Source of the DNA: Piscicola geometra
Lineage: Eukaryota; Annelida; Clitellata; Hirudinida; Piscicolidae
Direction of reading: 5' to 3'
Assembly: GCA_943735955.1 (NCBI GenBank)
Contig: OX030969.1
Coordinates: 2,924,087-2,988,086, forward strand
Length of the DNA stretch: 64,000 nt
Positions within the stretch are counted from its first letter, which is position 1; each line of letters starts with the position of its first letter. The position numbers and the translations under genes are program-made. Below, one piece after another: positions 34,345 through 45,794 of this stretch. The notes under the pieces were generated by a model. That model saw only the letters and a list, made by a program, of their open reading frames with translations. It had not been told where the DNA came from and did no database searches.

Positions 34345-37300
34345 CTATTTTGTTTCAAAGCCTTTTTCTTCATCTTCCGCATTATCTTTTATGAAGAAAC
34401 TGACGTCTTTTCTTTCGTTAATTTTTTTCAAGTCTTTTTTACCATCTTTAACCTCATCCTTTTCACTATAATCTTTTTTGGCATCTGTCAGTTCATCTTT
34501 CAGAACAACTGTTTTCCCAATTTGTTTTCTGACTTTTTCAAATTCATTTTCGGAGTTTTCGTATTTCGTTGAACGTTTTTTGTTTTTTGACTTTGAAAGA
34601 TACCTCTTCGAAGAACGAACTTTTTCTAAGCTTTTATTGTCTTCTTCTTCAACGATACTCTTCGTTTTTTTTAAATTCTTTTTTTCAGTTTTTTTCATGC
34701 CGTCTTTTTCACTATTCTCCTGAACGTTAATTTCCGCAACTTCATTTCTCCAAGTTTCATTTGTGAGATTACCACCTTCATTTTCTGGTTCTTCAGATTC
34801 CGTCTTGTGTCGATGAGATTTCTTATGGCTACTTTTTTTCCCTTTTTTTGAACCATCTTTTTTCGTTTTTGAAGGTTTTTGATCCTTTTCAGTCGTAGAC
34901 AAATCTTTTCCATCACTTTCGGTAGATCGCTTTTTGTTATCTTCGTTGCCGTTTTCATCGATAACTTTTTTGCCCTTTTCCACAATAGGTTTGCTTTGTG
35001 GTTTTTGGAATTTTGATTTTCTCTTTTTCTTATTCAGTTTTAAAGTTTTTTTATTTAAAATACTTTTGTTTTTTTTCTTCTTTTTTTTCTTTCCTACTTG
35101 GCTATTTCCAAATATTTTTTCTTCTTTCTCATCTTTTTCTGAATCAAATTGCCGACCATCATCATTTTTCCCCTCATAATCCTTCAACTCAATCTTTGCT
35201 CTCCTGCTGTCATTCATCTCTAAGCCTGGATAGGTAAGTACAGAGTTTCTAACCTCCTTCGTCTCATCTTCTTCTTCTTCAGCGGAATTTTTGCTCCCTA
35301 ACTGGCTCAACAACTTTTTGTTTTCTACTTGCAACTCCATTTCTTCCACCCTTTCTTCCTCAACATTGTCTTTACTGAAGAATCTGTAAAATAATTTGAA
35401 AGTCAAACTTCAATCTATCAAATAATTCCCAGTACAAAGCAGGAGCGTCACTCCTCTTCTGAAAGCTGGAAGCAAATATCCCTCCAAACAATAAAGATAT
35501 TTATATTAACTTGAGAATTCATTTGAATAATAGTCTGTCTGTTAATAATAATAATGCAGAGTTTTGATTTGGCTTGTAATCCACACAAAAATTATTATAA
35601 AATAAAAAAACCAATTTTTTTAAGATTAAACATATTCTTCATTTTTAATTTCATCTGAAACCTCTATGAATATCTAAATTTTCATGTGTATACGTATATA
35701 ATAAGATATTATTTATTTGGAAGAAGGGAGGATCAGGAATAATTTAGATACAAAGTTTGAAACCTATGCTATCTCTTAAAAAATTCATTTTTAATTTTTA
35801 AAAAAATTAGCTTTTTCCCAAAGAGTGAGCTATTAATGAGAAAGGTAGAAAACCATTAAAAAAATACTTGAATACTTAAATACCCCTTTTTGGAATGGCA
35901 TTAAAGACAAACTTATATCCAAGGAAGAGGAAGAAGATAGCGGACATGGAGAACGTGACGATGAACCATTTGACGTAAGAGATAGGCTCTGAAAGTTCGT
36001 GAGTAGCTTTTAATTTATAAAAAAAAAATTTAATATTCTATATTACTCACAGCCTGACAGACGCAATGCCATGTTACAGATGTTCCAAATGTACAAATGT
36101 ACTCTGGTTCTTATGCGTCAGAACGCCACTCAAACGAACGTACACATCTTTCAATGCATACGTCGCTAATCACCGCATCATATACACTAGGTATATACTA
36201 GAGGTCGGACCGGGTACCCGCGGGTACCCACGGGACTCCCGCGGGAACGGGAATGAAAATTAATTTCGGGACGAGAAAAGTCGGGAACCGTAAATAGGTT
36301 TTTGGGACGGGAACGGGAATCAATATTCAAATCGGGAACGGGAAAAGACGGGAACGGGAATCAACTTTTAAATTGGGAACGGGAAAAACGGCAATAACAT
36401 TTATTGGGATTGGATTCTTTAACAATGATTTTTCAGAAAACTTCTAAGTATGGAAATCTTTATTTCATCGATACTCCGTACTTGAAATAAGTATTAAATG
36501 CAATAGAAATGTATAACGAAGCCACCATTGCGTTGTCAATGTCAAAATCTCCAAAACTACATTTGAAGTTGTTATGATGAGTCCAAAGATTAGGGAGATT
36601 AGAACAAATGAGTGATGATGAAAACTTTTCAGATGAAATCAAAATGGTCAGTTATATTATTTAATTTTATAAGTTAATACTTTGAATTTGAATGATTAAT
36701 TTCCAAATGATTGCTCAGTTGATCATTTCGACAAAAGAAAAGATGCCATTGATCTTATTCATATGACAGCATGTCTGTTGCATCCCCAGTATGAAAGAAT
36801 AATAGTCAATCAATCAAATAATCAATCAAATAGATTTTTATAGCGCTCTTTCTTCAAATTCAAAGAAAAAAGTTTGGGATAGAAAAGAAATAAATACCAA
36901 GACTTTCATTAGAGAAAATTTAATTCTATTTTGTACAGCCAGACCAAGCTGCAGTGCCGTTGAGAAAAAAAAACAAATGATGGTTATTTAGACCTATTAT
37001 AATTGTTTTTATAACGTAAAAATTATAATAAAATTATTATACTATCAAATTATACGAATGATTTTATATTTGCAGTTGTGGAGAATAAGAATGTTGTCAA
37101 AAAATATATTTCTGACATTATTGAAGAATTAATAATAATAAACGAAGAAAAAAATTCAAAAAAGAATGAATTGTACAAATATTCACAATTACGTCCCAAA
37201 AAAATGGAAAATTATAAAGATGTTTTATTTTATTGAAATAAAATGAGCAGTTCTAAAATACTACAAGAAGTAGCCAAAATTTTGTTTAGTATATCTGTAA

Positions 37301-40207
37301 GTTATATTCGCTGTGAACGGAATTTTTCAATATGTGGTCGTTTAACTTCAGACCCAAAATCATCTCATTTGAAAGCTGAAACTCTCAACGGTTTAACCCG
37401 TGTGAAAAGCAATAAAGACTTGATTGAATTACTCAAAAACAATGACTAACTTCAATACTTTCATTTCAATAAATATTTGAAATTGAAATCGTGTTTTTTT
37501 TATTTAGTTAAAAGAAATATTCTCTGACTTTCAAATAATAAATTTTAAGAAATGTTAGAACTAGCAAGTTTGGGACCAGTGAAAATGCAGCGAAAAGGAA
37601 TAACAAACAAAAAACTTTCGGGAACGGGACGGGACGGGAATCAAAATTCTGATGTCCCATCGGGAACGGGACGGGACGGGAAAACAAATATCGGGAACGG
37701 GACGGAACCGGGAATGAAAAATCGTCCATGTCCGACCTCTAGTATATACACAGATTATACACTAAGTATATGATAGTTCACGGTTGCTTGCCAGGGATTC
37801 GTACTAGCGACCTTTAAGTTGCAAGTCCGACGTCTACCATCTAAGCCATCCCCGCTCCCCAATTTGAATTTTGAATTTAAAAAGTTAATTAAATATAAAT
37901 ATGTTTAATTGTATTAAACAATATTACGTTCAATATTTATTTTGAATTGAAAAATATAAAGTTCGATATTCAAACTGAATGAAACCATTTAGAGTTTTAT
38001 ATTCAAAATTTTGAAGCTTGCTGCCAGCAAGTATGAAACCATTTTGAAAATACTTAAATATCATTGGAGGGCGTGACTGACTTTTCACGGGGTCTTGCAG
38101 AGGTTTTCTTGTAGGAACTTTCTTAGTTGTTCTGCTTTTGGATCCTGCTAAATGGGTTTTTTCTAAGCTACATTTTTCTTTTCTATGATAATTATCATTA
38201 GAGTATTTTGAGTGTTTTGAGGCGCTTTCGTGATCATGGTTTTAGTTTTGTGGGAAGTATTTCACCGGTAGTTATGACTTACGGTTACAACTTCAAGTCT
38301 CTAGAGTTGAGACATTTTTGGTTTTCAATTTCGAATCTAAAAATAGAAACTCAAAAATCTAAAAGATTTTGTAGAAAAAATATTTTTTTGAAGTATCGAA
38401 AACTGCGCTAAAGTTTTTTTTAACATTTTTATTTTTTCTATATTCACCGGTAAATTAAACATTTTAAAGTTTTGTTCATTATTCGAATTCAATTAAACTA
38501 TTTGAGATTGAATATTCATATTGAATTTGAAAAAATGAAATTTAAATTAAAGTATTAACTATCTTTTCACCTTGGGAACAAAAGTAAATATGTATGAAAA
38601 ATACTAAACTTTAGTATTTTTAGTAACTAAAGTCGAACGACAAAATTGAAAAATTCTTCAAGCGAGTAAAAATTGTTCTGAGAGATGCCAAATGGGAAGA
38701 GTTAAAAACCAACAGAAAAAAAGTGAAGAAACAAAATATTACATAAAATAAAGGTTCAAATTCATTGGTAAAAAAATAATTGAAAAAAAGTGAGTAATAA
38801 AACAGCATAAATATAGAAATTGATGCTGTGAAAACGTGACAGTGGCGATAAATGGGTTATACAGAAAGTTTATATACTGATATGTCTAATACACATTGTG
38901 TATGTATAACTGGGGAACTTAATTAGGTAGTTAGCTCCGCTCACAAATGATTCCGACATATAAAATCGAAATGAAAATAGTGCAAAAAATCAAAATTCAA
39001 AGAAATTAAGTGTAAAAAAAACTGTTTGAAAGCCTAGTGTTGTGTCGTGTGGTTTGTATCCAACTGACGAAATAAAATGACAGATATCAATGCAATTACA
39101 ATGACTTTCAGTGAGTTCACCCCTTTAAAACAAAAGATTTCACCAAATTACAAAATAAGGTTCAAGGAAGGACTAACCCGAAGTTGCTTGAGTTTTGGTG
39201 GTCTGGGAAAAGTCACCTCTGGCGTACACTTCAAAGGTGCACAAGGTTACAAGCTTACAACAGTCACACTCAAAGCCTGCGTAGCGGCTTTGATTTTTAT
39301 TGGAGCACTGAAAAATCCTTCCGTTCAGGCTATTGATGAGCATTGTACACTCACTCCAACTGGAGGGTGAAAGCGATGAGTTGCTAAAAAGATCGTTGCT
39401 TACACCGACTTTCAAACTTTGGTGAATATCGCAAAAGTCGGGGTCTGAAAGGATTTCTTGTTTAGTTGAGAGGGTAATTGGTCTAGGCATGCGTGGAGAT
39501 CAGTTACTGAATTGAAGGCAGTTCACCCGTAACACCCTTAAAACCTCACCCTAACATAAGCATCATCTTAAACCTAACCCTGACCGATTCATGCTTGCTC
39601 TTGTTCGCTTGATCGGGTGAAATAGTTGAGCGGCAAGTGTTTCACCGAGTAGAAAGTATTGAAGAGTAAACTTTTGGCGAGGTGAACTGCCTGCTTACCG
39701 TATTTATTGACTGATTGAAAACAACAGAAAATGTATACCTGCATCGTACGTGTGCTTGGTGACGATGCTGTCAATGACATAAGACTCTCCTAGATCAACA
39801 GCAAACCAAATACCGCCTGAAAGATCGAAAAATTCGTGGAACAAACTAATTACGGCGCATGTAGAAGGGTCATTATCGACAGCTAGATGTGTTTCAAATG
39901 TTGTTATATTCGGATGAACTTTCTTGTTCAGTGCCAAGTTGGTTTTTTGTGTGCTTGTTGTTGCTGTGGGGTTGATTAATGGAATTGATTGATTAAATAA
40001 TTTGGAAAGAGTATTGGGTGGTTTGGTTAGATGCCTTTGTAGTGGCTCTTGTGGAAAGTGGACTTTTTGGTGGTGTGAAACAAATTGAAACTTTTCATGA
40101 ACCATCGTTTTTTAATATTTTAACTCAGCCTCCCTCCTACCTGCCACTCTGTTTCCGAGGACCAGACAAACAACAGCGATGATAAAGAACTCACGTGTTC
40201 TGGCCAT
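34345..40207 (-). CDS. F5/8-domain transmembrane receptor with Lys-rich tail, unit U-d (complete, about 565 aa)
   Basis: Exons (minus): 40141-40207 signal peptide MARTREFFIIAVVCLVLGN; 39739-39963 and 39217-39444, F5/8/fucolectin-like domain (NLALNKKVHPNITTF, LAVDNDPSTCAVI, GGIWFAVDLGESYVIDSIVT, RYAGFECDCC, LCTFEVYA); 38082-38144 linker A1 (GSKSRTTKKVPTRKPLQDP); 35913-35988 membrane exon (PISYVKWFIVTFSMSAIFFL); 34345-35383 tail ending KGFETK. Lengths sum to 1698 nt, in frame. Exon 2 is started at CCCCACAG|CA; an upstream AG (40062) also fits phase here, but in U-c and U-e that longer version contains stops. The tail is about 346 residues, very Lys/Glu-rich, with conserved NSVLTYPGLEM. The A1-to-membrane intron holds SINE-A split by hAT-2. 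This is the cleanest unit; function inferred as a surface receptor or adhesion protein. Confidence 0.83.
36115..36198 (-). repeat. SINE family A, first part (split by hAT-2)
   Basis: Matches the body of SINE-A up to CACTAGGTATATAC. The remainder continues at 37742-37860 with the tRNA-like head (GATTCGTACTAGCGACC). The element between them duplicated GTATATAC. Confidence 0.75.
36199..37741 (+). mobile_element. hAT-2 element, 1.54 kb, with 8-bp TSD
   Basis: Terminal inverted repeats TAGAGGTCGGAC, flanked by GTATATAC at 36191-36198 and 37742-37749. The plus-strand frame 37243-37449 encodes the end of a hAT transposase dimerisation domain (VSYIRCERNFSICGRLTSD, then LNGLTRVKSN). Upstream fragments (36650-37240) are broken. 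Both ends carry many GGGAACGGGACGGG repeats, all G-rich on the plus strand; 37619-37640 has four GGG runs in close succession. A SINE-like (CAAT)n tail sits inside near 36808-36860. Non-autonomous and inactive. Confidence 0.9.
37742..37860 (-). repeat. SINE family A, second part (tRNA-like head)
   Basis: Continues 36115-36198 after the hAT-2 insertion. Reverse complement holds GGGATGGCTTAGATGGTAGA (box A) and a box B with one or two changes. Confidence 0.75.
39034..39122 (-). CDS. Alternative last exon of U-d (short-tailed membrane form)
   Basis: Acceptor TTTTGTTTTAAAG, phase-1 entry, then VNSLKVIVIALISVILFRQ followed by LDTNHTTQH and a stop. A hydrophobic span followed by Arg and a ten-residue polar end. 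Spliced to exon 3 it gives a protein of about 202 aa without the Lys-rich tail. The 39.0-39.12 kb sequence is conserved in U-a and U-e over the same exon. Confidence 0.65.
39516..39692. repeat. Intronic inverted-repeat element (MITE-like), unit U-d
   Basis: Same element and intron as 9962-10138 (ends AGGCAGTTCACC / GGTGAACTGCCT). Confidence 0.75.
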
Positions 40208-40209
40208 TT

Positions 40210-41265
40210 ATCAGATTATTTATTATTTAAAATCGAACTCGTGCGTTTAAAGTTTATGTTTTTGTTTTGAACAAAATTTTTGTTGATGTGTTGGCGTTGG
40301 AAACGAGACGTAGAAGTAAAAGTAAAAACAGATATGCTTCCTTAAACTTTAAGTTAAGGCAAATATGAAAATTTTGATTGGATTAACAAGCATAATAAAA
40401 AAACTATTTTCATAAATTCATAATAAAAATTATTCAAAGACTCATACTACTAATAAATAAAAAGTTGAAAAACATAAAAGGTTAAATAAATTCGTAAAGA
40501 GCGTCATTATTGCTATTATGCAATATAATCAAAAAATCTTATGAAGCGTCTATTCATCTAGAAAAAAAATCATTTTAATTTCTCAGCTTTTCAAATTTTC
40601 CTACTTTTTTATATTTTTCTGTCTTTTTGTGCGAAAGCCTTAAGTCTTAAGGCTAAAGACCACAGTTGAAATGTTTTATCCATATGCAATGTTCCTTTGT
40701 GTGGTTTCGAACAAGGCAAACAAATAACGAGTCAAGTTTTTATTACTTTGGAATCAAAAAATCTGAAAGAATAGACATAATCGTCAGCAGTTCTGAGCTG
40801 GCTGCAGGTAAAAGGGATCTTTTGTTAAGGAATTGTTTTCACCATATAAACACACAACTCAAAAAATATTTAAACTTTAAATATTTTTTAAAACATACTC
40901 TGAAACAATATCTAATTTGAAAAACTTTAAAATTTAAAGTTTTTCAAATTAGATATTGTATGAAACCACACGGCAATTCAATTGAATTATTTAAACATAC
41001 GCTAATTCCGCAGAGTTTAATCTAGATGTACACTTTAGAATTTTTTGTTAGTGAAAGTTACATTTGAAAAGTCAAGAAGAATGTGCTTTATTTTCGGAAA
41101 GCCATTTCTCTGTGGAGGGTGGTTAACTTCTCAAATATACTTGCAAGAATAATTTGTTGTCTTGAACATTCGACATGGAGATATCATAATAAAGTGATAG
41201 AAAAACATACAAAAGTATATATTATCAGGTACGAAGATTGTTGGCATCATTAGAAATTCCTATAA
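40210..41265. other. 5' flank of U-d
   Basis: The first 300 bp matches the upstream flanks of U-a and U-e. 40900-40965 is an inverted repeat: AATATCTAATTTGAAAAACTTTAAA followed by its inverse. No gene. Confidence 0.5.
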
Positions 41266-41269
41266 AGGA

Positions 41270-41605
41270 TTGATTTTCAGAATCGTCCAAGGCAGACGCT
41301 CACTGATGTTTCGGGATGAAAACCGGAGTGAAACAAGGCTGTTTAACATAGTTTTTTTTTGTTCATGCTGGCGATAGATTGGATCATGAAGACTTTTAAA
41401 GACCATTGGCAGAATGGAATTCAGTAGAAACCCGGAAAAACCCCGGCGATTTTGACTTTGCTGACGATCTGGCTCTTTTTACAACGCTCAACAACAGATG
41501 CAGAAAAAACGCATTGTGGAATCTGATAGGCGGCCTGTGTCCTAGACGGGATAACCAGCAAGAACGGAGATACTTTGAAAGTATTCTAAAAAAGCAGCTT
41601 TGATA
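41270..41605 (+). pseudogene. Non-LTR retrotransposon reverse transcriptase scrap
   Basis: In shifting frames: RIVQGRR, GMKTGVKQGCL, LAIDWIMKTF-like, RNGIQ, and DFADDLALFTTLN, where ADD is the reverse-transcriptase catalytic motif. The order and wording match LINE reverse transcriptases. At least two frame breaks; no ends seen. Confidence 0.75.
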
Positions 41606-42076
41606 CCTCATGCGCAGAAATTTTGAAGTAAACTTGACATTTTATAGTGATTAAATGCTTCATTTACAACTTTAGTTTTTTATTTTTAAAATTAATTGCT
41701 TCAACCTTTTTTTATTTTCTTTTTTTTTAAATCTATAAGCTGTTCAAAAGTGTGTAAAATCAATTTTAAGTAGAGGATCAATATTATATACAATTCAGCT
41801 CTACATAAAATGAATTTAAATATATTTAAAAATATGGCTGACAAAATTTAAATTCACAGGAAGAAAAAAAAATAATTTTTGGGAAAAAAAAGTTGATTAA
41901 CCTTCAAGGCTTGATTGCAAAAATAGTGGGATTCTCGTTTTATGAGACGATTTCTTACAAGAGTGTCAATACTAATTTAAATACAAGAGAGCAAATTTGA
42001 ATGACAAATGAAGATGATTGGTGGGCATAAAAAAATAAAACGCTAACGATTGCATAGCGATTCACTCACCAAACGG

Positions 42077-42084
42077 TATAAAAG
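42077..42084 (+). promoter_or_regulatory. TATA box of orphan signal-peptide exon
   Basis: TATAAAAG 73 bp before the ATG at 42150, in a block (41990-42240) almost identical to 52107-52345, where the same TATAAAAG (52191-52198) precedes the PAN-like gene. Confidence 0.65.
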
Positions 42085-42149
42085 CATCAAGGTTTCCAAT
42101 GGGGGTCACCAGTTTTTTTTCTTGTTCAGAAAGTCATTTCAACGTTACA

Positions 42150-42213
42150 ATGAAGTGTCTGCATGCTTTGGTTCTCCTCGTCTGTGTGGTGCAGTTGGAG
42201 GCTGCTATTAACC
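42150..42213 (+). CDS. Orphan signal-peptide exon of the Cys-rich mini-gene family
   Basis: A 64-nt exon encoding MKCLHALVLLVCVVQLEAAI, ending phase 1 at C|GTTAGT. The matching Cys-rich second exon was not found downstream; the antisense tail of U-e follows instead. Probably a broken tandem copy of the gene at 52263. Confidence 0.6.
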
Positions 42214-42439
42214 GTTAGTTCCATAACTATTGCTCATTGTTTCGTACTCTTCTGAATCCAAACTTCTGAATATCTAGCTTTTAAATTGAATAGAAAAAAA
42301 CAACTGGAAAAGAATCTAAAATAATTGTTTACTGTGTTTTGTGAACTCCTGGAAACATCGGGTCTTTCAACATTTTTCAGACGATTGGCTTCTCATTATT
42401 TGCTCCCAAAAAATGATCAGTATTTCATTTTTTTTAATC

Positions 42440-42770
42440 ATTAACATATTTTCAATATTTTTATATACAAGTATTTTTATATACAAATATTCTTATATAC
42501 AAATATTTTTACATACAAATATTTTCATAGACAAATAATTTTATATACAAATATTTTTATATATAAATTTTTTTCTATTTTTATATTAACAATATTTATA
42601 TATTTTTATATTAACAATATTTATATATTTTTATATGAACAATATTTATATATTTTTATATGAACAATATTTATATATTTTTATATGAACAATATTTATA
42701 TATTTTTATATGAACAATATTTATATATTTTTATATTAAAAATATTTTAATAATACTAAAAAATAATCTT
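42440..42770. repeat. AT minisatellites downstream of U-e
   Basis: 16-bp TTTTTATATACAAATA then 25-bp units containing CAATATTTATATATTTTTAT. The same order occurs downstream of U-f (60070-60330). Confidence 0.85.
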
Positions 42771-43799
42771 AATGATTCGATTTTGTTTTTTCATTTTAAT
42801 CTGAAATCGTTGATTCTACTTTTTCTTCCACAATTTTTTCTTATAGAAATTGAAGTTCTTTTTCAAATCTTTTTCACTATCTTCAATATTATCTTTTTGC
42901 CCATTCTCTTTTTTGCCTTTTTTCACTTCATCTGCTTTTGCATCTTTCAGAACATCTTTTTGGCCATCTGTTTTACGAATATTTTTTTCGTTTCTTCCAA
43001 TTTCATTTTCGGGATTTTTATTTTTCTTTGAATGTTTTTTGATTTTCGACTTTGAATGATGCCTTTTCCTGTGACGACCCTTCTTTGAGATTTTTTTTGC
43101 ATGCTTATCAAAACTTTTCTTAAGACTTTTTTTGAAGCTGTCTTTTTCACCAACTTTTTGAACGTTATTTTTTGAAACTTTATTTTTTTTACTTTCATTT
43201 TTGAGATTATTATCTTCATTTTCTGGTTTTTTAGATCCCGTCTTGTGTTTATGAAATTTAGGAAGATTTCTTTCTCTTTCTTTTTGTGATCCTTCTCTAT
43301 TCCTTTTTGAAGGTTTTTGACTTTTTTCTTTCTCAAACAAATCTTTCTCAACAGTTTCAGTACGCCAGATTTTATTTTCTTCGTTGTTCTTTTTATGGAT
43401 TACGTTTTGGCTATCGCTTAAAATAGGTTTAATTTTTGTTTTTTGAAACTTAAGTTTATTTTTTTTTTATTCAACTGTGAAGTTTCATTTTCTGGAATAT
43501 AATTGCTTTGAATCTTTTTTATTTTATTTTCCATTTTTTCATCTCCAAATATTTTTGAATCTTTCTGATCTTCTTTTTTTGAACCAAATTGTCGACTATC
43601 ATCATCGTTCCATTCATAATCCTTTAGCTCATTTTTTTCTCTCTTGTTGTCATTTATCTTCACACCTGGATAGGCAAGTACAGAGTTTCTATCTTTCCTC
43701 GCTCCAATCTTCTCTTCAGCAGCACCTTTGTTTTCTAACTCGTTCAAAAACTGCTCGTTTTCTGTTTGCAACTCCATTTCTTTTACCCTTTCATCCCCG

Positions 43800-45790
43800 G
43801 CATTGTCTTTTCCAAAGAATCTGTAAAAAAAGAAGTCGAACTTGACTCCTTTGAAAGATTCCCATTAAAAAGATTAATGAAAAAATAGAAAACCCGTTGA
43901 AAAACAATTTTAATTTTTGAGCCCACTTTCTTGGTATGACATTAAATGACATACTTATATCCAAGGAAGAGAAAAAAGATAGTGGACAAAAGAAACGTGA
44001 TGATGAACCATTTCATGTAAGAGAAAGGGTCTGAAAGTTCATGAGTAGCTTTTAAAGTTTGAATTTTAATATCAAAATTGAATAAGAAAATGTATATTTA
44101 AATTAAACCAAACTATTCAATGTTTAATATTCAACTTTAGTTGAAATAGTAAAAGTTTAATGTTCAAACGGAATCAAACTATTCAAAGTTTAATATTCGA
44201 GTTGATTTCAAATAACAACAGTTTAATATTCAAGTTGATTACAAATAAGAACAGTTTAAGATTCAAATTAAGTATAATAAAAATAATTTTATAAATAAAT
44301 AAATCGTTTCTGAAAGTTGTCTCGTTCAACTATAATAATTTAAAACTGATTTATAGAATAATAGTTAAAAATTTGAGAGATTACGTTTTGCTGTTTTTTT
44401 CTCACATCCGAAAGTGTATAATTTGTATTTTATTATTATTAATTAGATGATGCACTACAGTTTAATTATAAGCAAGTAGTATGATTAATAATTGAGTGAT
44501 TAGCCTGATGTGACCATCGATTTGTGGCATGGTCATAGTTGCCTAAGATGAAACATGAATAGTTGCCAGAGAAGGAACGTAGAAAAAAATTGTAGACATT
44601 AATAAATATGTCTCTGAAAGTTGTCTTGTTCAACTATAATAATTAAAAAACTGATTTTTAAAAGAATAGATAAAAATTTTGGAGATAACGTTCTGCTGTT
44701 TTTTTCTCAACATCCGAAGAAATCTAATTTTTATTTTATTATTATTAATTAGATTATGCACTACAGTTTCAATTTGTGCAATTAGTATGATTAATAGTTG
44801 AATGATTAGCCTGTTGTGACCATGGATTTTTGGCATGGTCATTGTTGCCTAAGATGAAACATGAATAGTTGGAAGTTGGAATTTTTGAGTGTTTATGTTT
44901 GAGGTTAATGAAATCATGTGCAACCTTTTTCTACATTTTGAATTCGGTACCATATATACACTGTGGGCACAAAAAACATGCAATTGTGTATTTGTTATAG
45001 CTTTGGTAAATATTAAGCCATTCTTAATTTGTTTCACTGTTCTATTCATTGAAAAATGAGAAATAAGATTTTATATAGTTTATATTAATTTCTTCAATTT
45101 GCAGTATTTTATCTAGCGAAACTTAAACAAGTGTAAAATTAGTAAAACCCGTTTTTAAAAACATAGAAAACAATTTTATACAAGTTTTTACTTTTTAATC
45201 AAAGTTTTTTTATTAAAAAGGGTTACTTTTTCATATTAAAATGGTTACTTTTTTATATTAAAATTGTTATTTTTCATATTAAAATTGTTACTTTTTCATA
45301 TTAAAATTGTTACTTTTTCATATTAAAATTGTTACTTTTCCGTATTAAAATTCTTATATACAGAAAAAATTATTAATTACGGAACTAATTTTGTATAAAT
45401 TCTTATAAAACTTCAATAGTTCTATTAAATTTTTAATAAAAAAATTATTATTTTATACTAATTTCAAATTAGCTGATACCACCTTGCGTAGGAATTTTTG
45501 GTTCAGAAGGAATTGTTTGAGTTGTTCTGCTCTGTGATCCTGTCAAAGGATATTTTGCCATTTTATAGTAATTAGAATATTTGTAATGCTCTGAAACTTT
45601 TCGTGCTGATATTTTGTGAAAGTATTTCATTCATTACAAAATACATTCTTAAATTCAATTATATTCTTGAATAAAAATAGTTTTAGTTAAATACAAAATT
45701 AAGAATAAAACACGAAACAAATTCTTACATACGAAAAAAATATTAAATGCGAAATAAATTATTGAATACAAAATAAATTATTGAATAAAA
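43800..45790. repeat. Segmental duplication, copy 1 (partner 61440-63400)
   Basis: About 2 kb nearly identical to 61440-63400, covering the start of the tail exon, the membrane exon, the intron and exon A2. Inside, two diverged copies of a roughly 290-bp unit lie in tandem (44300-44600, 44600-44890), each with a TGACCATG..CATGGTCA-type inverted repeat. Confidence 0.9.
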
Positions 45791-45794
45791 AATA

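Noticed and set aside
39739..40062. Longer version of receptor exon 2 beginning at 40062
   Set aside because: Phase fits in U-d, but the corresponding extension contains TGA in U-c (31665-31667) and TAG in U-e (50619-50621); the shorter start at CCCCACAG avoids both.
45483..45560. Exon A2 as the first exon of a separate small type II membrane protein (ATG just before GSQSRTT)
   Set aside because: The ATG is possible in A2, but A1 copies lack it and an in-phase acceptor precedes the conserved part in all. Kept only as the alternative that would refute the single-gene model.
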